Source of the DNA: Providencia alcalifaciens
GTDB taxonomy: Bacteria; Pseudomonadota; Gammaproteobacteria; Enterobacterales; Enterobacteriaceae
DNA: 64,000 nucleotides
Direction of reading: 5' to 3'
NCBI RefSeq assembly: GCF_020271745.1
Contig: NZ_CP084296.1
Location: forward strand, 3,968,001 to 4,032,000
Shown: one piece after another, positions 30,599 to 41,110 of the stretch
How positions within the stretch are numbered: the stretch's first letter is position 1
How the letters are laid out: every line of letters begins with the position of its first letter
The notes under the pieces: model-generated
Databases searched by the model: none
What the model was told of the DNA's origin: nothing
Seen by the model: the letters and a program-made list of their open reading frames with translations, nothing else
Program-made: the position numbers and the translations under genes

Positions 30599-32005
30599 TT
30601 ATGCTAATTCTTCGACTTCTTCCGTCGTTTTTTCTGGTTTTTTCACCTTTCCTGATTTTTTCACTAATAGCGCGTAAGCAATAGTGAGTAACAACAACCA
30701 ACCGATCCCCACATACAGCGCAATTCGGGTACTTTCAAAATAGCCTAACACACCGAAAATAAACACCATAAAGGCAATTGCAAGGATCGGTGCAACTGGC
30801 CACATCGGTACTGGGAATTTCAATTGCTGAACCTGCTCTGGCGTCATCTTACGGCGCATCGCAAATTGTGCCAGTAAAATCATTAACCAGACCCAAATCG
30901 TGGCAAACGTGGCAATCGAGGCGATCACTAAGAACACATCTTCGGGGATCACATAGTTCAGAACCACGCCAATTAACAATACCAGCACCATGACTAACAC
31001 CGTCATCCATGGCACCCCATTTTTGGTTAACTTAGTGAATGATTTAGGCGCCTGACCTTCATGAGCCATACCGTACATCATGCGACCCGCACCAAAAATG
31101 TCACTGTTAATTGCCGAGATGGCGGCGGTGATCACTACAACGTTCAATATATTCGCCGCAGCTGAAATGCCTAAACTATCAAAAATCTGCACAAACGGGC
31201 TGCCATTTTGACCTACTTGGTTCCACGGATAGATGCACATCAGTACAAACAGTGTTAATACATAAAACAATAAGATACGTACAGGCACCGCATTAATGGC
31301 TTTTGGAATGGTCACTTCCGGATTTTTGGCTTCGCTTGCGGTGATACCGATGACCTCGATTCCGCCAAAGGCAAACATCACCACCGCAAATGAAGCAATT
31401 ACCCCACCTATCCCATTCGGCATAAACCCACCGTTATTAAACAGGTTAGATACCCCAACTGCATGTTCAGAAGCTTGACCGAAGCCAAACATCATAATAG
31501 CCGCACCACCGACGATCATCGCGACAATCGCCCCCACTTTAACAATCGACAACCAAAATTCCATTTCGCCGAATGTTTTGACATGACACAGGTTAATAGC
31601 ACCAATAAAGCAGATAATGCTGAGCACCCAAATCCATTGTGCGACATCGGGGAACCATAATTTCATATAGACCCCAAATGCCGTGACATCAGCCAAGCAG
31701 ACAATTAGCATTTCAAAAACATACGTCCAGCCTGTGAAAAAGCCCGCTCGCGGACCTAAATAGTGGCTAGCATATTGAGAGAATGACCCCGCCAATGGGC
31801 TACGAACCGCCATTTCACCGAGCGCGCGCATGACCATAAAAACAGCGGCGCCTCCAATAATATAAGCCAGTAAAACAGCCGGACCGGCAGTTTCAATGGC
31901 TTTAGCTGAACCATAGAATAACCCCGTTCCTATTGCTGAACCGAGGGCCATAAATCGGATATGACGCGCAGAAAGCCCACGCGCAAGTTGTGATGTGCTT
32001 TGCAT
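30599..32005 (-). CDS. Amino-acid permease, probable histidine permease (HutT/ProY-like)
   Basis: APC-superfamily (AAT family) transporter of 468 residues with 12 hydrophobic helices. The family signature near the N terminus is [28 protein letters not shown], and [22 protein letters not shown] occurs in the middle. The C-terminal tail is charged. It lies 115 bases downstream of hutH in the same direction and before a terminator, so it probably imports histidine for the pathway; proline is a possible alternative because ProY is the closest E. coli type by eye. A hairpin in the gap may tune its expression. Confidence 0.88.
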   Translation of the reverse strand: MQSTSQLARGLSARHIRFMALGSAIGTGLFYGSAKAIETAGPAVLLAYIIGGAAVFMVMRALGEMAVRSPLAGSFSQYASHYLGPRAGFFTGWTYVFEMLIVCLADVTAFGVYMKLWFPDVAQWIWVLSIICFIGAINLCHVKTFGEMEFWLSIVKVGAIVAMIVGGAAIMMFGFGQASEHAVGVSNLFNNGGFMPNGIGGVIASFAVVMFAFGGIEVIGITASEAKNPEVTIPKAINAVPVRILLFYVLTLFVLMCIYPWNQVGQNGSPFVQIFDSLGISAAANILNVVVITAAISAINSDIFGAGRMMYGMAHEGQAPKSFTKLTKNGVPWMTVLVMVLVLLIGVVLNYVIPEDVFLVIASIATFATIWVWLMILLAQFAMRRKMTPEQVQQLKFPVPMWPVAPILAIAFMVFIFGVLGYFESTRIALYVGIGWLLLLTIAYALLVKKSGKVKKPEKTTEEVEELA

Positions 32006-32048
32006 GTTGTGTCCTTCGTATTTTTATCAGTCGTTTCGAAGAGAATTC

Positions 32049-32071
32049 GCAGCCGATACATAGTCGGCTGC
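32049..32071 (-). repeat. Intercistronic hairpin between hutH and the permease
   Basis: A perfect 8-base stem GCAGCCGA/TCGGCTGC with a 7-base loop. There is no T run on the minus strand, so it looks more like an mRNA-processing or attenuation hairpin than a full terminator. Confidence 0.5.
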
Positions 32072-32120
32072 TTCTAAAACACTTACTTATAGGAACTATC
32101 GGTATATGAACGACAGGTTT

Positions 32121-33653
32121 TTATGAATGAAAAACCGAGTTTGCTGCAAACAACGTGGCCAGTTTATGTTGATCAATAAGCGAGATAGCCGCCTCGATAT
32201 CCGGCGCAAAATAACGGTCTTTATCGTAATACGCCACTTTATCACGCAGAGTTTTACGGGCTTTTTCCAATTTTTCGCTCGATTTCAAGCCATCACGGAA
32301 ATCCATTCCCTGACACGCAGATAACCATTCAATGGCTAAAATGCCCGTCACGTTTTTCGCCATTTCCCATAAACGGCGACCTGCCGCAGGTGCCATGGAA
32401 ACGTGGTCTTCTTGGTTGGCGGATGTTGGTAAACTATCCACGCTAGATGGATGTGCTAATGCTTTGTTCTCACTGGCTAATGCCGCTGCTGTCACCTGGG
32501 CAATCATAAAGCCGGAGTTCACGCCACCATTGTTAACTAAGAACGGTGGTAATTGGGACATATGCGTGTCCATCAACATCGCAATGCGGCGCTCTGATAA
32601 TGCACCAATTTCAGCTAATGCCAGTGCAATATTGTCCGCCGCCATAGCAACTGGCTCTGCATGGAAGTTACCACCAGAAATAATGTCGCCATTATCGGTA
32701 AACACCAGTGGGTTATCTGACACCGCATTAGACTCAATCAAAATCACTTCCGCCGCTTGGCGCATTTGTGTTAAACACGCCCCCATGACTTGCGGCTGGC
32801 AACGTAATGAATACGGGTCTTGAACTTTCGAACAATTCGCGTGAGATTGTGACAGTTCACTGCTTGGCGATAATATATCGCGGAACAGCGCAGCCACATC
32901 GATTTGACCTTTTTGACCGCGAACTTCTTGGACTCGCGCATCAAATGGCTTACGAGAACCTAATGTTGCTTCCACACTTAACGCCCCACACACAATGCCG
33001 GATAACAGCAGATTTTCTGCCGCAAACAAGCCTTTTAACGCAAACGCTGTGGAGGTTTGAGTGCCGTTCAGGAGCGCTAAACCTTCTTTAGCTTCCAACG
33101 TTAATGGTTTCAACCCCGCTTTTTCTAACGCTTTTTTCGCGGGTAGCCATTGACCTTCAAAACGCGCCTGCCCCTCACCAATCAGAATTAAACTCATATG
33201 TGCAAGTGGCGCTAAGTCGCCGGATGCGCCTACTGACCCTTTTGCTGGAATGAACGGGTAGACTTGAGCATTAACTAAAGCAATTAGTGCTTCAATCACT
33301 TCAAGGCGAATCCCTGAAAAACCACGCGCAAGGCTATTAATTTTGAGTACCATAATCAGGCGAACCAGATCATCATCCAGTGGCTCACCGACGCCAGCCG
33401 CATGGGACATCACAATCGAGCGCTGTAAAGATTGCAGATCTTTACTGGCAATACGGGTGTTAGCGAGTAAACCAAACCCGGTATTGATTCCATACGCGGT
33501 TTTATCTTCCGCAATAATTTGATTTACGGTCGCAACACTTTTTGCGATGACGCTGTGAGCATGTTTATCTAACGCGACAGTCACTGGTTTTTGGAAGACA
33601 ACGCGTAATTCGTCGAGTGTCATTTTCCCCGGATGGATAGTTAATTTAGTCAT
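32121..33653 (-). CDS. hutH: Histidine ammonia-lyase
   Basis: First step of histidine degradation: histidine to urocanate and ammonia. It has 510 residues. The MIO cofactor forms from Ala-Ser-Gly in [19 protein letters not shown]. Other signatures are [26 protein letters not shown] and [19 protein letters not shown]. The ATG at 33653 is used because it has AGGAG 10 bases upstream; the GTG at 33662 overlaps this site. It starts 12 bases after hutU and is co-transcribed with it. Confidence 0.97.
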   Translation of the reverse strand: MTKLTIHPGKMTLDELRVVFQKPVTVALDKHAHSVIAKSVATVNQIIAEDKTAYGINTGFGLLANTRIASKDLQSLQRSIVMSHAAGVGEPLDDDLVRLIMVLKINSLARGFSGIRLEVIEALIALVNAQVYPFIPAKGSVGASGDLAPLAHMSLILIGEGQARFEGQWLPAKKALEKAGLKPLTLEAKEGLALLNGTQTSTAFALKGLFAAENLLLSGIVCGALSVEATLGSRKPFDARVQEVRGQKGQIDVAALFRDILSPSSELSQSHANCSKVQDPYSLRCQPQVMGACLTQMRQAAEVILIESNAVSDNPLVFTDNGDIISGGNFHAEPVAMAADNIALALAEIGALSERRIAMLMDTHMSQLPPFLVNNGGVNSGFMIAQVTAAALASENKALAHPSSVDSLPTSANQEDHVSMAPAAGRRLWEMAKNVTGILAIEWLSACQGMDFRDGLKSSEKLEKARKTLRDKVAYYDKDRYFAPDIEAAISLIDQHKLATLFAANSVFHS

Positions 33654-33665
33654 CAATGGCACTCC

Positions 33666-35345
33666 TTAACGTGTTTTTAGCATAGGTAAGTTTAAGTTTT
33701 TCTCTTTGGCGCATTCGATAGCAATGTCATAGCCTGCATCCGCGTGGCGCATCACCCCTGTCGCTGGGTCATTGTGCAGTACGCGAGCAATACGCTCTGC
33801 CGCCGCATCTGTACCATCACAGACAATCACCACACCAGAATGTTGAGAGAAGCCCATTCCGACACCGCCACCATGATGTAATGACACCCATGTAGCACCG
33901 CTCGCCGTATTTAATAGCGCGTTGAGTAATGGCCAATCCGACACCGCATCCGAGCCATCTTTCATCGCTTCAGTTTCACGATTTGGACTCGCTACCGAGC
34001 CTGAATCTAAATGATCACGTCCAATAACAATCGGTGCAGAGACTTCGCCGCTTCTGACCATTTCATTGAACGCTAAACCTAACTTGGCGCGGTCTCCCAA
34101 ACCAACCCAGCAAATACGCGCTGGTAAGCCTTGAAAACTAATACGTTCACGAGCCATGTCGAGCCAACGATGCAGATGCTTATCGTCTGGCAGTAATTCT
34201 TTCACTTTGGCATCCGTTTTATAGATATCTTCAGGATCCCCAGATAGAGCCACCCAACGGAAGGGACCAACACCACGGCAAAATAGGGGGCGAATATAGG
34301 CAGGAACAAACCCAGGGAAGTCGAACGCATTTTCAACACCCATTTCCAACGCCATTTGACGAATATTGTTACCGTAATCGAATGTCGGAATGCCTTGGGC
34401 TTGAAAAGCCAGCATGGCTTTTACATGTTCCGCCATGGATTTTTTCGCCGCCAGCGCAGTGCCTTGCGGGTCTTTCACGCTCTTCTCGCGATACTCATCC
34501 CAGCTCATACCAATCGGCAGATAGCCATTGAGCGGGTCATGAGCACTGGTTTGGTCGGTAACCATGTCTGGCTTAATGCCACGACGAACCATTTCAGGTA
34601 AAACGTCAGCCGCGTTAGCACACAGTGCGATAGAAACGGCTTTGCCTTCTGATGTGTACTTTTTAATACGCGCTAATGCATCATCCAGATCGGTGGCTTG
34701 TTCATCCACATAATGGGTTCTTAAACGGAAATCGATGCGGCTTTGCTGGCACTCAATATTTAATGAGCAAGCCCCTGCTAACGTTGCCGCTAGTGGCTGC
34801 GCGCCCCCCATTCCACCTAGACCGGCCGTTAATACCCAACGCCCAGTGAGGTCGCCGTTGTAATGTTGGCGTCCCGCTTCAACGAAGGTTTCATAGGTGC
34901 CTTGAACAATCCCTTGGCTACCAATATAAATCCAGCTTCCTGCGGTCATTTGGCCGTACATGGCTAAGCCTTTTGCATCCAGCTCATTGAAATGTTCCCA
35001 ATTCGCCCAATGCGGTACAAGGTTGGAGTTAGCGATTAATACACGAGGAGCATTTTCGTGAGTTTTGAATACACCGACAGGTTTTCCTGATTGCACCAGC
35101 AAGGTTTCGTCGCTATCTAGCTGTTTCAGGGATTCAACAATTTGGTCATAACATTGCCAGTTACGTGCTGCGCGGCCAATCCCACCATAAACCACAAGTT
35201 CATGGGGATTCTCTGCCACGTCAGGATCGAGGTTGTTCATCAACATACGCAGTGGCGCTTCTGTCAGCCAATTTTTAGCTGTTAAGGTTGTTCCACGAGG
35301 TGCTCGAATTTCAATATTGCGATATTTGTTATTTAGCTTTGTCAC
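33666..35345 (-). CDS. hutU: Urocanate hydratase
   Basis: Second step: urocanate to imidazolone propionate, with tightly bound NAD. It has 559 residues, the usual size. NAD-binding [17 protein letters not shown] is present, as are [13 protein letters not shown], the [18 protein letters not shown] region and [20 protein letters not shown]. The GTG start at 35345 has AGGG 8 bases upstream; in-frame extension to 35456 crosses the HutC operator and is not coding. First gene of hutU-hutH-permease. It is divergent from the acyl-protein synthetase gene. Confidence 0.96.
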   Translation of the reverse strand: MTKLNNKYRNIEIRAPRGTTLTAKNWLTEAPLRMLMNNLDPDVAENPHELVVYGGIGRAARNWQCYDQIVESLKQLDSDETLLVQSGKPVGVFKTHENAPRVLIANSNLVPHWANWEHFNELDAKGLAMYGQMTAGSWIYIGSQGIVQGTYETFVEAGRQHYNGDLTGRWVLTAGLGGMGGAQPLAATLAGACSLNIECQQSRIDFRLRTHYVDEQATDLDDALARIKKYTSEGKAVSIALCANAADVLPEMVRRGIKPDMVTDQTSAHDPLNGYLPIGMSWDEYREKSVKDPQGTALAAKKSMAEHVKAMLAFQAQGIPTFDYGNNIRQMALEMGVENAFDFPGFVPAYIRPLFCRGVGPFRWVALSGDPEDIYKTDAKVKELLPDDKHLHRWLDMARERISFQGLPARICWVGLGDRAKLGLAFNEMVRSGEVSAPIVIGRDHLDSGSVASPNRETEAMKDGSDAVSDWPLLNALLNTASGATWVSLHHGGGVGMGFSQHSGVVIVCDGTDAAAERIARVLHNDPATGVMRHADAGYDIAIECAKEKNLNLPMLKTR

Positions 35346-35401
35346 GAATATACCCTCACTTAGATACGTGTTTGACTTATTGCGTCTCCTTATAGATATA
35401 G

Positions 35402-35419
35402 TTGTATATACATGTACAA
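35402..35419 (-). promoter_or_regulatory. HutC operator upstream of hutU
   Basis: TTGTATATACATGTACAA, containing the perfect 10-base palindrome TGTATATACA at 35403-35412. This matches the TGTATATACA core described for HutC. The same 10 bases occur before hutI at 46104-46113. It lies 57 bases upstream of the hutU start. Confidence 0.82.
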
Positions 35420-35540
35420 TCAATTTATTTTTTAACAATCTCAAAGGTAAAAACACACAGCGATAAAATATTTTATCTAATTAAAACAATTGATTAAAAA
35501 AATACCCCTTGATTTTATTGGCGTTTTTTTATTCTAATTC

Positions 35541-35556
35541 TGCCTACCAGATCACA
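35541..35556. promoter_or_regulatory. Possible CRP site in the hutU / lux-like spacer
   Basis: TGCCT-N6-TCACA. The right half, GATCACATTT, is a perfect CRP half-site; the left half is poor. Catabolite control of hut genes is well known in enterics, so a CRP site here is plausible but weakly supported. Confidence 0.35.
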
Positions 35557-35737
35557 TTTGATTCACAGTTATTTTACATTTAGCTTTTAACCTTATTCGA
35601 GAAAATGCCCTAAACGAATGCTCAAGATAATTCTAATAGTGTTTACGTAATAGTCATTATTCGGAATATTTACCTTTAGTTCATTTTAATAACCGACAGA
35701 ATAGGATTAATAACCCTAAATCTATTATGGTAAAAAG

Positions 35738-36778
35738 ATGCCAAATAATAATAACAATCCGATTGATATACTGATTAACACTCAAATGCCTTATGCCATT
35801 GAAAATCAAAATGATCATCTATTTGATGTCGCGATGAATTATGCTGACCAATGGCACCGCCAACATAATGCTAACTATGAAAAACTATGGTTGGCTGAAC
35901 CTAAACCGCTTATTCCCGTTGGCTTATTCAAATCCCTCGATTTAGCGACGCAAACTGACAGTGATGGCATGTGGTTAACCAGCTCAGGAACAGGAAAAAA
36001 AGGCAAAGCCGCGGTTTTCTTTGACAACCTCAGCTTAAAACGCATTGAAACGGGGATGGTGCAAATTTTCCTGCATAATCAACTCATTTCAACCACTCCC
36101 GCACGTTTTTTACTGCTCTCTCCTGACCCCGCGAAAGGGGATCATGCAGGTTTTGCGACGGCATTTTTGAAATTTACCCAGTGCGCGCCTATCCATGAGC
36201 TCGTCTTTACGGTTTCTCCTGAGGGGGTATTTGATAGTGAGCTCGCTTGGGCAACATTAAAACGTTGGGCCGACGATGATGCACCAATCTACATTTTTGG
36301 GTTAACGCTGTATTTTGAACACCTGTGTCTCAGCCGCCCTGATACCTTTGCTTTAAAAGGCAATGTCAGGGGGCTTAGTGGTGGCGGTTGGAAAGGCATG
36401 ACTAAGCAGCTAGAGCGTCCGCAAATTGTGCAAGGATTAAAAGAAACCCTAAATGCGCCATTGGTGGATATTCGCGATATTTATGGCATGACAGAGCACC
36501 CTCTGCATTACATTAGCTGCCCAGAGGGTCATTTCCATATTCCTGCTTTCTCACGTTTTTCTATTATTAATGAGCAAGGAGAGCCCGCCCCAGAAAATCA
36601 CGTTGGTTTTATCGCCTTAGAAAGCCCACTGTTTGCCTCTATTCCTTCTCAGCGCTTACTGACTCAAGATTTAGGCAGTTGGGGAAAACAGTGTGATTGT
36701 GGCCATCCACTCCCGTTCCTACGCTATATTGGGCGCGCAACTTCCCCTGAAGGAACTTGCGCGGCGCAAGTCAAATGA
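35738..36778 (+). CDS. LuxE-type acyl-protein synthetase
   Basis: 346 residues of the LuxE/PaaK adenylate-forming family. LuxE activates a fatty acid with ATP and carries it on a Cys before passing it to LuxC. Seen here are the phosphate loop TSSGTGKKGKAA (81-92), SGGGWKG (214-220), the YGMTEHP motif (249-255) that contacts the adenylate, and the C-terminal CDCGHPLPFLRYIGRA with DLG before it. A Cys at 341, six residues from the end, sits where LuxE has its acylated Cys. First gene of a six-gene operon; its stop overlaps the next start (ATGA). The ribosome-binding site is weak. PaaK-like CoA ligase is the alternative, less likely given its partner. Confidence 0.82.
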   Translation: MPNNNNNPIDILINTQMPYAIENQNDHLFDVAMNYADQWHRQHNANYEKLWLAEPKPLIPVGLFKSLDLATQTDSDGMWLTSSGTGKKGKAAVFFDNLSLKRIETGMVQIFLHNQLISTTPARFLLLSPDPAKGDHAGFATAFLKFTQCAPIHELVFTVSPEGVFDSELAWATLKRWADDDAPIYIFGLTLYFEHLCLSRPDTFALKGNVRGLSGGGWKGMTKQLERPQIVQGLKETLNAPLVDIRDIYGMTEHPLHYISCPEGHFHIPAFSRFSIINEQGEPAPENHVGFIALESPLFASIPSQRLLTQDLGSWGKQCDCGHPLPFLRYIGRATSPEGTCAAQVK

Positions 36779-37866
36779 ACTCGCAGATTGAAGCACGCAT
36801 AACGCGCATTCAGCGTTGTTTAGCCGACTGCGTGACAGAGAATTGGCAATTCTCGCCCGATACTGCCACACAGGCATTTTGTCTCGCTCGGTTATCAGAG
36901 ATCTGCCGCTCTTCAAGCTTACAGGATAAACTTCATCGAGAACTTGGGGATAAACATTGGCGAGCGCCGACGCGTTTGCTGATTGTGGTTTCAGAGAGCG
37001 ACCCACTGGGTACCTTAGAAGCGCTGCTAGCGGGCTATGTAATTGACAGTAAAATTCGCATTAAAACGCGGCTCTCCACCCAATGGCTACAAACAATTCG
37101 CCAGCGATTAGCCCTGAGTGACGATGAATGCCAAATCCTGGAATGGGATAGCCAACACCAAGATGATGTTCAGATCCTAAACGGCATTGATACTATTTTG
37201 CTAGCAGGTGGTGATGCGCTTATTCGCCATTACCGCCAAGTCACACCGTCACATATCAAGCTCATCGAGCTGGGACCCAAAATCAGTGGGATGGCAATTG
37301 TGGGAAATTCACTTCCCGACCTTGATTTACTTCTGCGCGATATTTGCTTATTCCAACAACAAGTGTGTAGTTCCCCGCGGTTTATTTTGCTCGATAACCC
37401 TGAATGTGCCGCAGAACTGTATCAGCAACTGAGAGCTAAGTTAGATGTCTTGAGCATATTGCCCGATACCCGTCGTTTACAACAAATGGCGCACTACCAA
37501 AGCCTAAAATTAACCGAGGCCATGAATCCAACGGAGTTTCCCGCTATTTATAGTAAAACAACGGGTTGGGGTTTGACTTATCAAACTCAATTTAATCCCT
37601 CGGAGTGGCTACCTGCTGGATTCCAATTGGTGGTCGCACCCATTGAAGAGAGTTTAGCCCTCACTCAGCGTCAGTGGGTTGGACAATTACAAACACTCGG
37701 CTATCACGGATCGTTACGTCATTTACCCTTAGAGAATTACAGTTTTACCCGTTACTGCCCTATCGGTAGCATGCTCCTGCGCCCGATGAGTGCTGCACAT
37801 GACGGCTTTTTTATGCTCTCTGCTCTGGTTTATTTCATCAACCAAGAAGGAGATAACTTTGCCTAA
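36775..37866 (+). CDS. LuxC-type acyl-CoA / acyl-protein reductase
   Basis: 363 residues of the LuxC family, which reduce an acyl thioester to the fatty aldehyde with NADPH through an acyl-Cys intermediate. The probable catalytic Cys198 lies in FQQQVCSSPRFILLD, like the QxCxSPQ motif of LuxC. IELGPKISGMAIVG (164-177) and ILLAGGDALIRHYR match the nucleotide-binding half. It is shorter than luminous LuxC (~480), mostly at the N terminus. The ATG at 36775 overlaps the previous stop codon; the in-frame ATG at 36757 lies inside the upstream gene. It pairs with the LuxE-like protein as in the fatty-acid reductase complex of luminous bacteria. Confidence 0.83.
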   Translation: MNSQIEARITRIQRCLADCVTENWQFSPDTATQAFCLARLSEICRSSSLQDKLHRELGDKHWRAPTRLLIVVSESDPLGTLEALLAGYVIDSKIRIKTRLSTQWLQTIRQRLALSDDECQILEWDSQHQDDVQILNGIDTILLAGGDALIRHYRQVTPSHIKLIELGPKISGMAIVGNSLPDLDLLLRDICLFQQQVCSSPRFILLDNPECAAELYQQLRAKLDVLSILPDTRRLQQMAHYQSLKLTEAMNPTEFPAIYSKTTGWGLTYQTQFNPSEWLPAGFQLVVAPIEESLALTQRQWVGQLQTLGYHGSLRHLPLENYSFTRYCPIGSMLLRPMSAAHDGFFMLSALVYFINQEGDNFA

Positions 37867-38884
37867 TCCTTCGGTTTTTATCACGGGCGGTACGGGCTTT
37901 ATTGGCGCCCATTTAGTCCACGAACTGGTGACTTTAGGCTACCCAGTGACAGTGTTACAACGAAATCCTACACCAGCCATCATCGCTAACCGCCCTGCAC
38001 TTCCCATCACAGTGAAGTGCGTCATTGGTGATATTTTACGCCCAGAGAGTTATCAGCAAGCGATGATGGGGCACGATATTGTGATCCACTTAGCGGCAGA
38101 TTACCGTGTCGGACTCCCCCCCAACCGCCAAGCTCATCAATCCATGTTTCAAACTAATGTGGTGGGGACGAAACGAGTCCTTGATGCCGCTGAACGCGCG
38201 GGTATTTCACATATGCTTTATATGAGTACCACCGCCGCCTTTGGGGAAACGTTCGGGGAGTTACCCGATGAACATCATCGCCACAATGGAACATTTCGCT
38301 GCTACTACGAGGAGACAAAACATATCGCCCATGAGCAAGTAGCCAAACGTCAACAAGCAGGTCTTCCGGTTAATATTGCCATTTGCAGCGGGGTATTTGG
38401 TGCTGGCGATAACAGCGTTTTGGCGCAAACTATGGACGCCTATTTCAACAATAAAGTTCCGTTTCAGCTTGCCACCACCAGTACCTTTCAGCTTTGTCAT
38501 GTCAGCCATATTTGCGATGGGCTAATTAAATTACTCGACCCGAAAATCCAACGTCAGACTTACCTATTTACGGGGGAGACTTTCTCAATGCCGGAAATAT
38601 TTCGTTTATTGAGCCAAGTTGCTCAGCGCGAACCATTGCCTGAAAAACGGGTGTCTTCCTTTAAATTGCTCGCATCGCTGATGGATAAACTCGCTGGTGT
38701 GGGGCTTAAAATGCCACTTTCCCAAGAAGCCTTGCGCATTTTAGATGGTAGCTCCTACACCTACTCCTGTGCAAAAGCACAGCAGGAATTAGGCTGGCAT
38801 GCTGGTGAAACTCACAATGAATTGATTGAAGCGATAACTCAACGAAAAAACAGCATTAATCAAACGACCAAAGGAATGCAATGA
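37859..38884 (+). CDS. NAD(P)-dependent epimerase/dehydrogenase (extended SDR)
   Basis: 341 residues. The Rossmann motif GGTGFIG is at residues 10-16 and the catalytic YEETK (Tyr150, Lys154) follows the STTAAFGE segment holding the Ser/Thr. The VIHLAADYRVGLPP region resembles HpnA, dihydroflavonol-reductase and 3-beta-hydroxysteroid-dehydrogenase-like SDRs rather than sugar-nucleotide epimerases. The start is a TTG at 37859, chosen because AAGGAG lies 7 bases upstream; it overlaps the reductase stop. The next gene starts at its stop codon (ATGA). It probably reduces or oxidises a product of the LuxC/LuxE pair. Confidence 0.85.
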   Translation: MPNPSVFITGGTGFIGAHLVHELVTLGYPVTVLQRNPTPAIIANRPALPITVKCVIGDILRPESYQQAMMGHDIVIHLAADYRVGLPPNRQAHQSMFQTNVVGTKRVLDAAERAGISHMLYMSTTAAFGETFGELPDEHHRHNGTFRCYYEETKHIAHEQVAKRQQAGLPVNIAICSGVFGAGDNSVLAQTMDAYFNNKVPFQLATTSTFQLCHVSHICDGLIKLLDPKIQRQTYLFTGETFSMPEIFRLLSQVAQREPLPEKRVSSFKLLASLMDKLAGVGLKMPLSQEALRILDGSSYTYSCAKAQQELGWHAGETHNELIEAITQRKNSINQTTKGMQ

Positions 38885-41109
38885 AACCGCAACATTTAAC
38901 GTGTCAATGGGGGCGCGTTGTCGTTTCCCTTGAATCTGACCAACTGTTATCGGTGAAAGGCGATACCGACTGTGCGGTGTTTTTTGGCCAAGGTTATGGC
39001 ACCGCCAAGCTGCGTTTATGGCAACTGGATTTAACTCGCCGAGTCGCTAGTGGACGGCTCGCTGAAATTATGGGAAACGCGGCGCTACGTACTGATATTT
39101 TCCAGCGCCGATTAGGTTTACCAGAACTTGCCGAGCGCGCCGAAAAACTCGACCAAGCAGCGCCTGAAGGTTCATGGCAAGCTCAGCAACATCAACATAT
39201 TCAAGCCTATATTGCAGGGATTAATCACGCATTAGAGCGAATGAAAATATTGCCGATTGAATGCCTGTTACTGCGCTATCGCCCAGAAGCCTTTACCGTA
39301 ATCGACAGCTATTTGTTAGGGCAACTCAAATATTTCATTAATTCCGCGTGGCAGTATGAACTGTTTCACACTCGATTAGCCAATAAGCTCACCACCACGC
39401 AACATCGCCAGTTGCTCACCACCTTTAGCCAAGAAGGCGAGCAAATTGCGCCATTGCCTTTAGACGAACAAATGGACTATCACCAAGATGTCGTCAATGC
39501 CCTGAAAGATGGTTTAAAAGGATTGCAACATTTGGGGCTTTCCTCCCCCGATACTGGTTCAAATGTGTTCGCGGTAAATGGAAGTTGGACGAGTTCAGGC
39601 AAACCGCTGCTCGCTTCTGACCCGCATATGGGGCAAGTTAACCCCAACTTTAACCTGCTATGTCGGTTAGAGAGCCAAGAAGGGCTGAATGTTTTGGGTT
39701 CCCATTTTCCCGGAGCGCCGGGAATTATTGTCGGTCGCAATCCTCAGGCTGCATGGGGAATGGTTGGGATCATGGCGGATAACCAAGATCTTTTTTGGGG
39801 AAAAATTGATGTCGATAACTTACAGGTTGAAACCGCGTCTGGTGTTCAGTCTCTGAATAAACGCATTCATAATATCCAGCTAAAATCAGGCACATCACAC
39901 ACCTTCACCACCTACGATTTTGCTCATGGACGCTTAGTTTCTGAGAAGAATGGCTATGGCATGTTTTTACGTTGGCCAGCACTGGATGACCCTTCCGGCG
40001 ATATTACGTTTTATCAGCTGGCTAAATGCCATGATTGGCACTCATTTCGTGACGGTTTACGCCATGTGAGAAATTCCCCCATGATGGTGGGTTACGCCGA
40101 TGAACATGGTGATATTGGCTTGCAAACCATGGGCTACATTCCTCAACGCCATCAACAATTGGGCAGCCTGCTGCTTAATCTCACTGAACCTCAGCATCAG
40201 TGGCTAGGCTATGTACCTTTTGATGATTTACCGTCTGAACATAACCCTGAATGTGGCTATGTGATTTACGCTAACCAATACAATCAATCGTTATTGGACA
40301 ACAAAGTGCCATTGTCCAATCGCTGGCACGCACCTAGCCGAGCATTACGCATTGAGGCGTTGATTCAACAGAATCGTTCACACTCCTTGGATTCATTCAA
40401 AGCAATACAAGACGATAAAACGGACTATTTTGCCCAAAAAACCCTACCGTTTTTATTATCTTATGTTCCGGAAGATACACGGCTATCCGCATGGAATGGC
40501 AATACGAAAAATATCGCCGAGTCTCGCCTGTTTGATGTTTGGTTTCAGCATATTACTGACGCTTTACTGAAGAAAACCCTGCGTCGTGGCGCCCGAACGT
40601 TGTATACCGATTTTTGGCCCGGCTATCGCTGGAACATACTGAATATCCTGCAAAATCATACAGTGGATTGGCAGTATTGTGATGATGATATTGAAACACT
40701 TGTGCGCGAAGCCTACGCACGGGCGCTGGTGGCAAGCCAAAAGATGGTTCTCCCTCAAGTGGAATTTCAACATAGCATTAAAAAACCGTTATGGCTCAAT
40801 CGGTTTTTCACCGGACGTTATCTTTATGATGGCGGAAATAGAGAAACCGTTCATGCCACACGGCAAAATGCGGATTTCCTCACTCAATCTCACGCAGGGG
40901 AAAATAAAACTGTCAAGACCAAGCCTTACACGTTTGGACCCAGCTTTAAATTACTGTCTGATTTAAGTCATCAGCAGACCTGCTGGTACCTCATTAATAC
41001 CCCTGCTAGCGGGTCACCGTTTTTTTGGCGATTAAAACCCGCACTTAATGCATGGAAAAAAGGCATCAGGACAGAAACCCAACTCTCATTATTAAAAGGA
41101 CGTTCGTAA
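38881..41109 (+). CDS. Penicillin-acylase-family Ntn hydrolase, apparently cytoplasmic
   Basis: 742 residues, the size of penicillin G acylase/acyl-homoserine-lactone acylase precursors. The autocatalytic cleavage site is likely Gly226-Ser227 in DTGSNVFAVNG, giving a beta chain with N-terminal Ser. The ASDPHMG motif, the FPGAPGIIVGRNPQAAWGMVG segment and YANQYNQ follow as in the family. Unlike most members it has no signal peptide (MKPQHLTCQWGRVVV). Members hydrolyse, or form, amide bonds between an acyl chain and an amine. In this operon it may remove or attach a fatty-acyl or aminoacyl group. It overlaps the SDR by 4 bases; the radical SAM gene starts 1 base after its stop. Confidence 0.85.
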   Translation: MKPQHLTCQWGRVVVSLESDQLLSVKGDTDCAVFFGQGYGTAKLRLWQLDLTRRVASGRLAEIMGNAALRTDIFQRRLGLPELAERAEKLDQAAPEGSWQAQQHQHIQAYIAGINHALERMKILPIECLLLRYRPEAFTVIDSYLLGQLKYFINSAWQYELFHTRLANKLTTTQHRQLLTTFSQEGEQIAPLPLDEQMDYHQDVVNALKDGLKGLQHLGLSSPDTGSNVFAVNGSWTSSGKPLLASDPHMGQVNPNFNLLCRLESQEGLNVLGSHFPGAPGIIVGRNPQAAWGMVGIMADNQDLFWGKIDVDNLQVETASGVQSLNKRIHNIQLKSGTSHTFTTYDFAHGRLVSEKNGYGMFLRWPALDDPSGDITFYQLAKCHDWHSFRDGLRHVRNSPMMVGYADEHGDIGLQTMGYIPQRHQQLGSLLLNLTEPQHQWLGYVPFDDLPSEHNPECGYVIYANQYNQSLLDNKVPLSNRWHAPSRALRIEALIQQNRSHSLDSFKAIQDDKTDYFAQKTLPFLLSYVPEDTRLSAWNGNTKNIAESRLFDVWFQHITDALLKKTLRRGARTLYTDFWPGYRWNILNILQNHTVDWQYCDDDIETLVREAYARALVASQKMVLPQVEFQHSIKKPLWLNRFFTGRYLYDGGNRETVHATRQNADFLTQSHAGENKTVKTKPYTFGPSFKLLSDLSHQQTCWYLINTPASGSPFFWRLKPALNAWKKGIRTETQLSLLKGRS

Positions 41110-41110
41110 A

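Larger units (their letters stand above)
35346..35737. other. Divergent control region between hutU and the lux-like operon
   Basis: 392 bases, AT-rich, no gene. It contains the HutC-type palindrome at 35402-35419 and a possible CRP site at 35541-35556. The promoter of the plus-strand operon must lie in its right half, but I cannot point to a convincing -35/-10 pair. Confidence 0.6.

Noticed and set aside
37790-37858. Upstream extension of the SDR gene to an ATG at 37790
   Set aside because: It would overlap the LuxC-type gene by 77 bases and add residues unlike any SDR; the TTG at 37859 has a good ribosome-binding site and starts right before the Rossmann motif.
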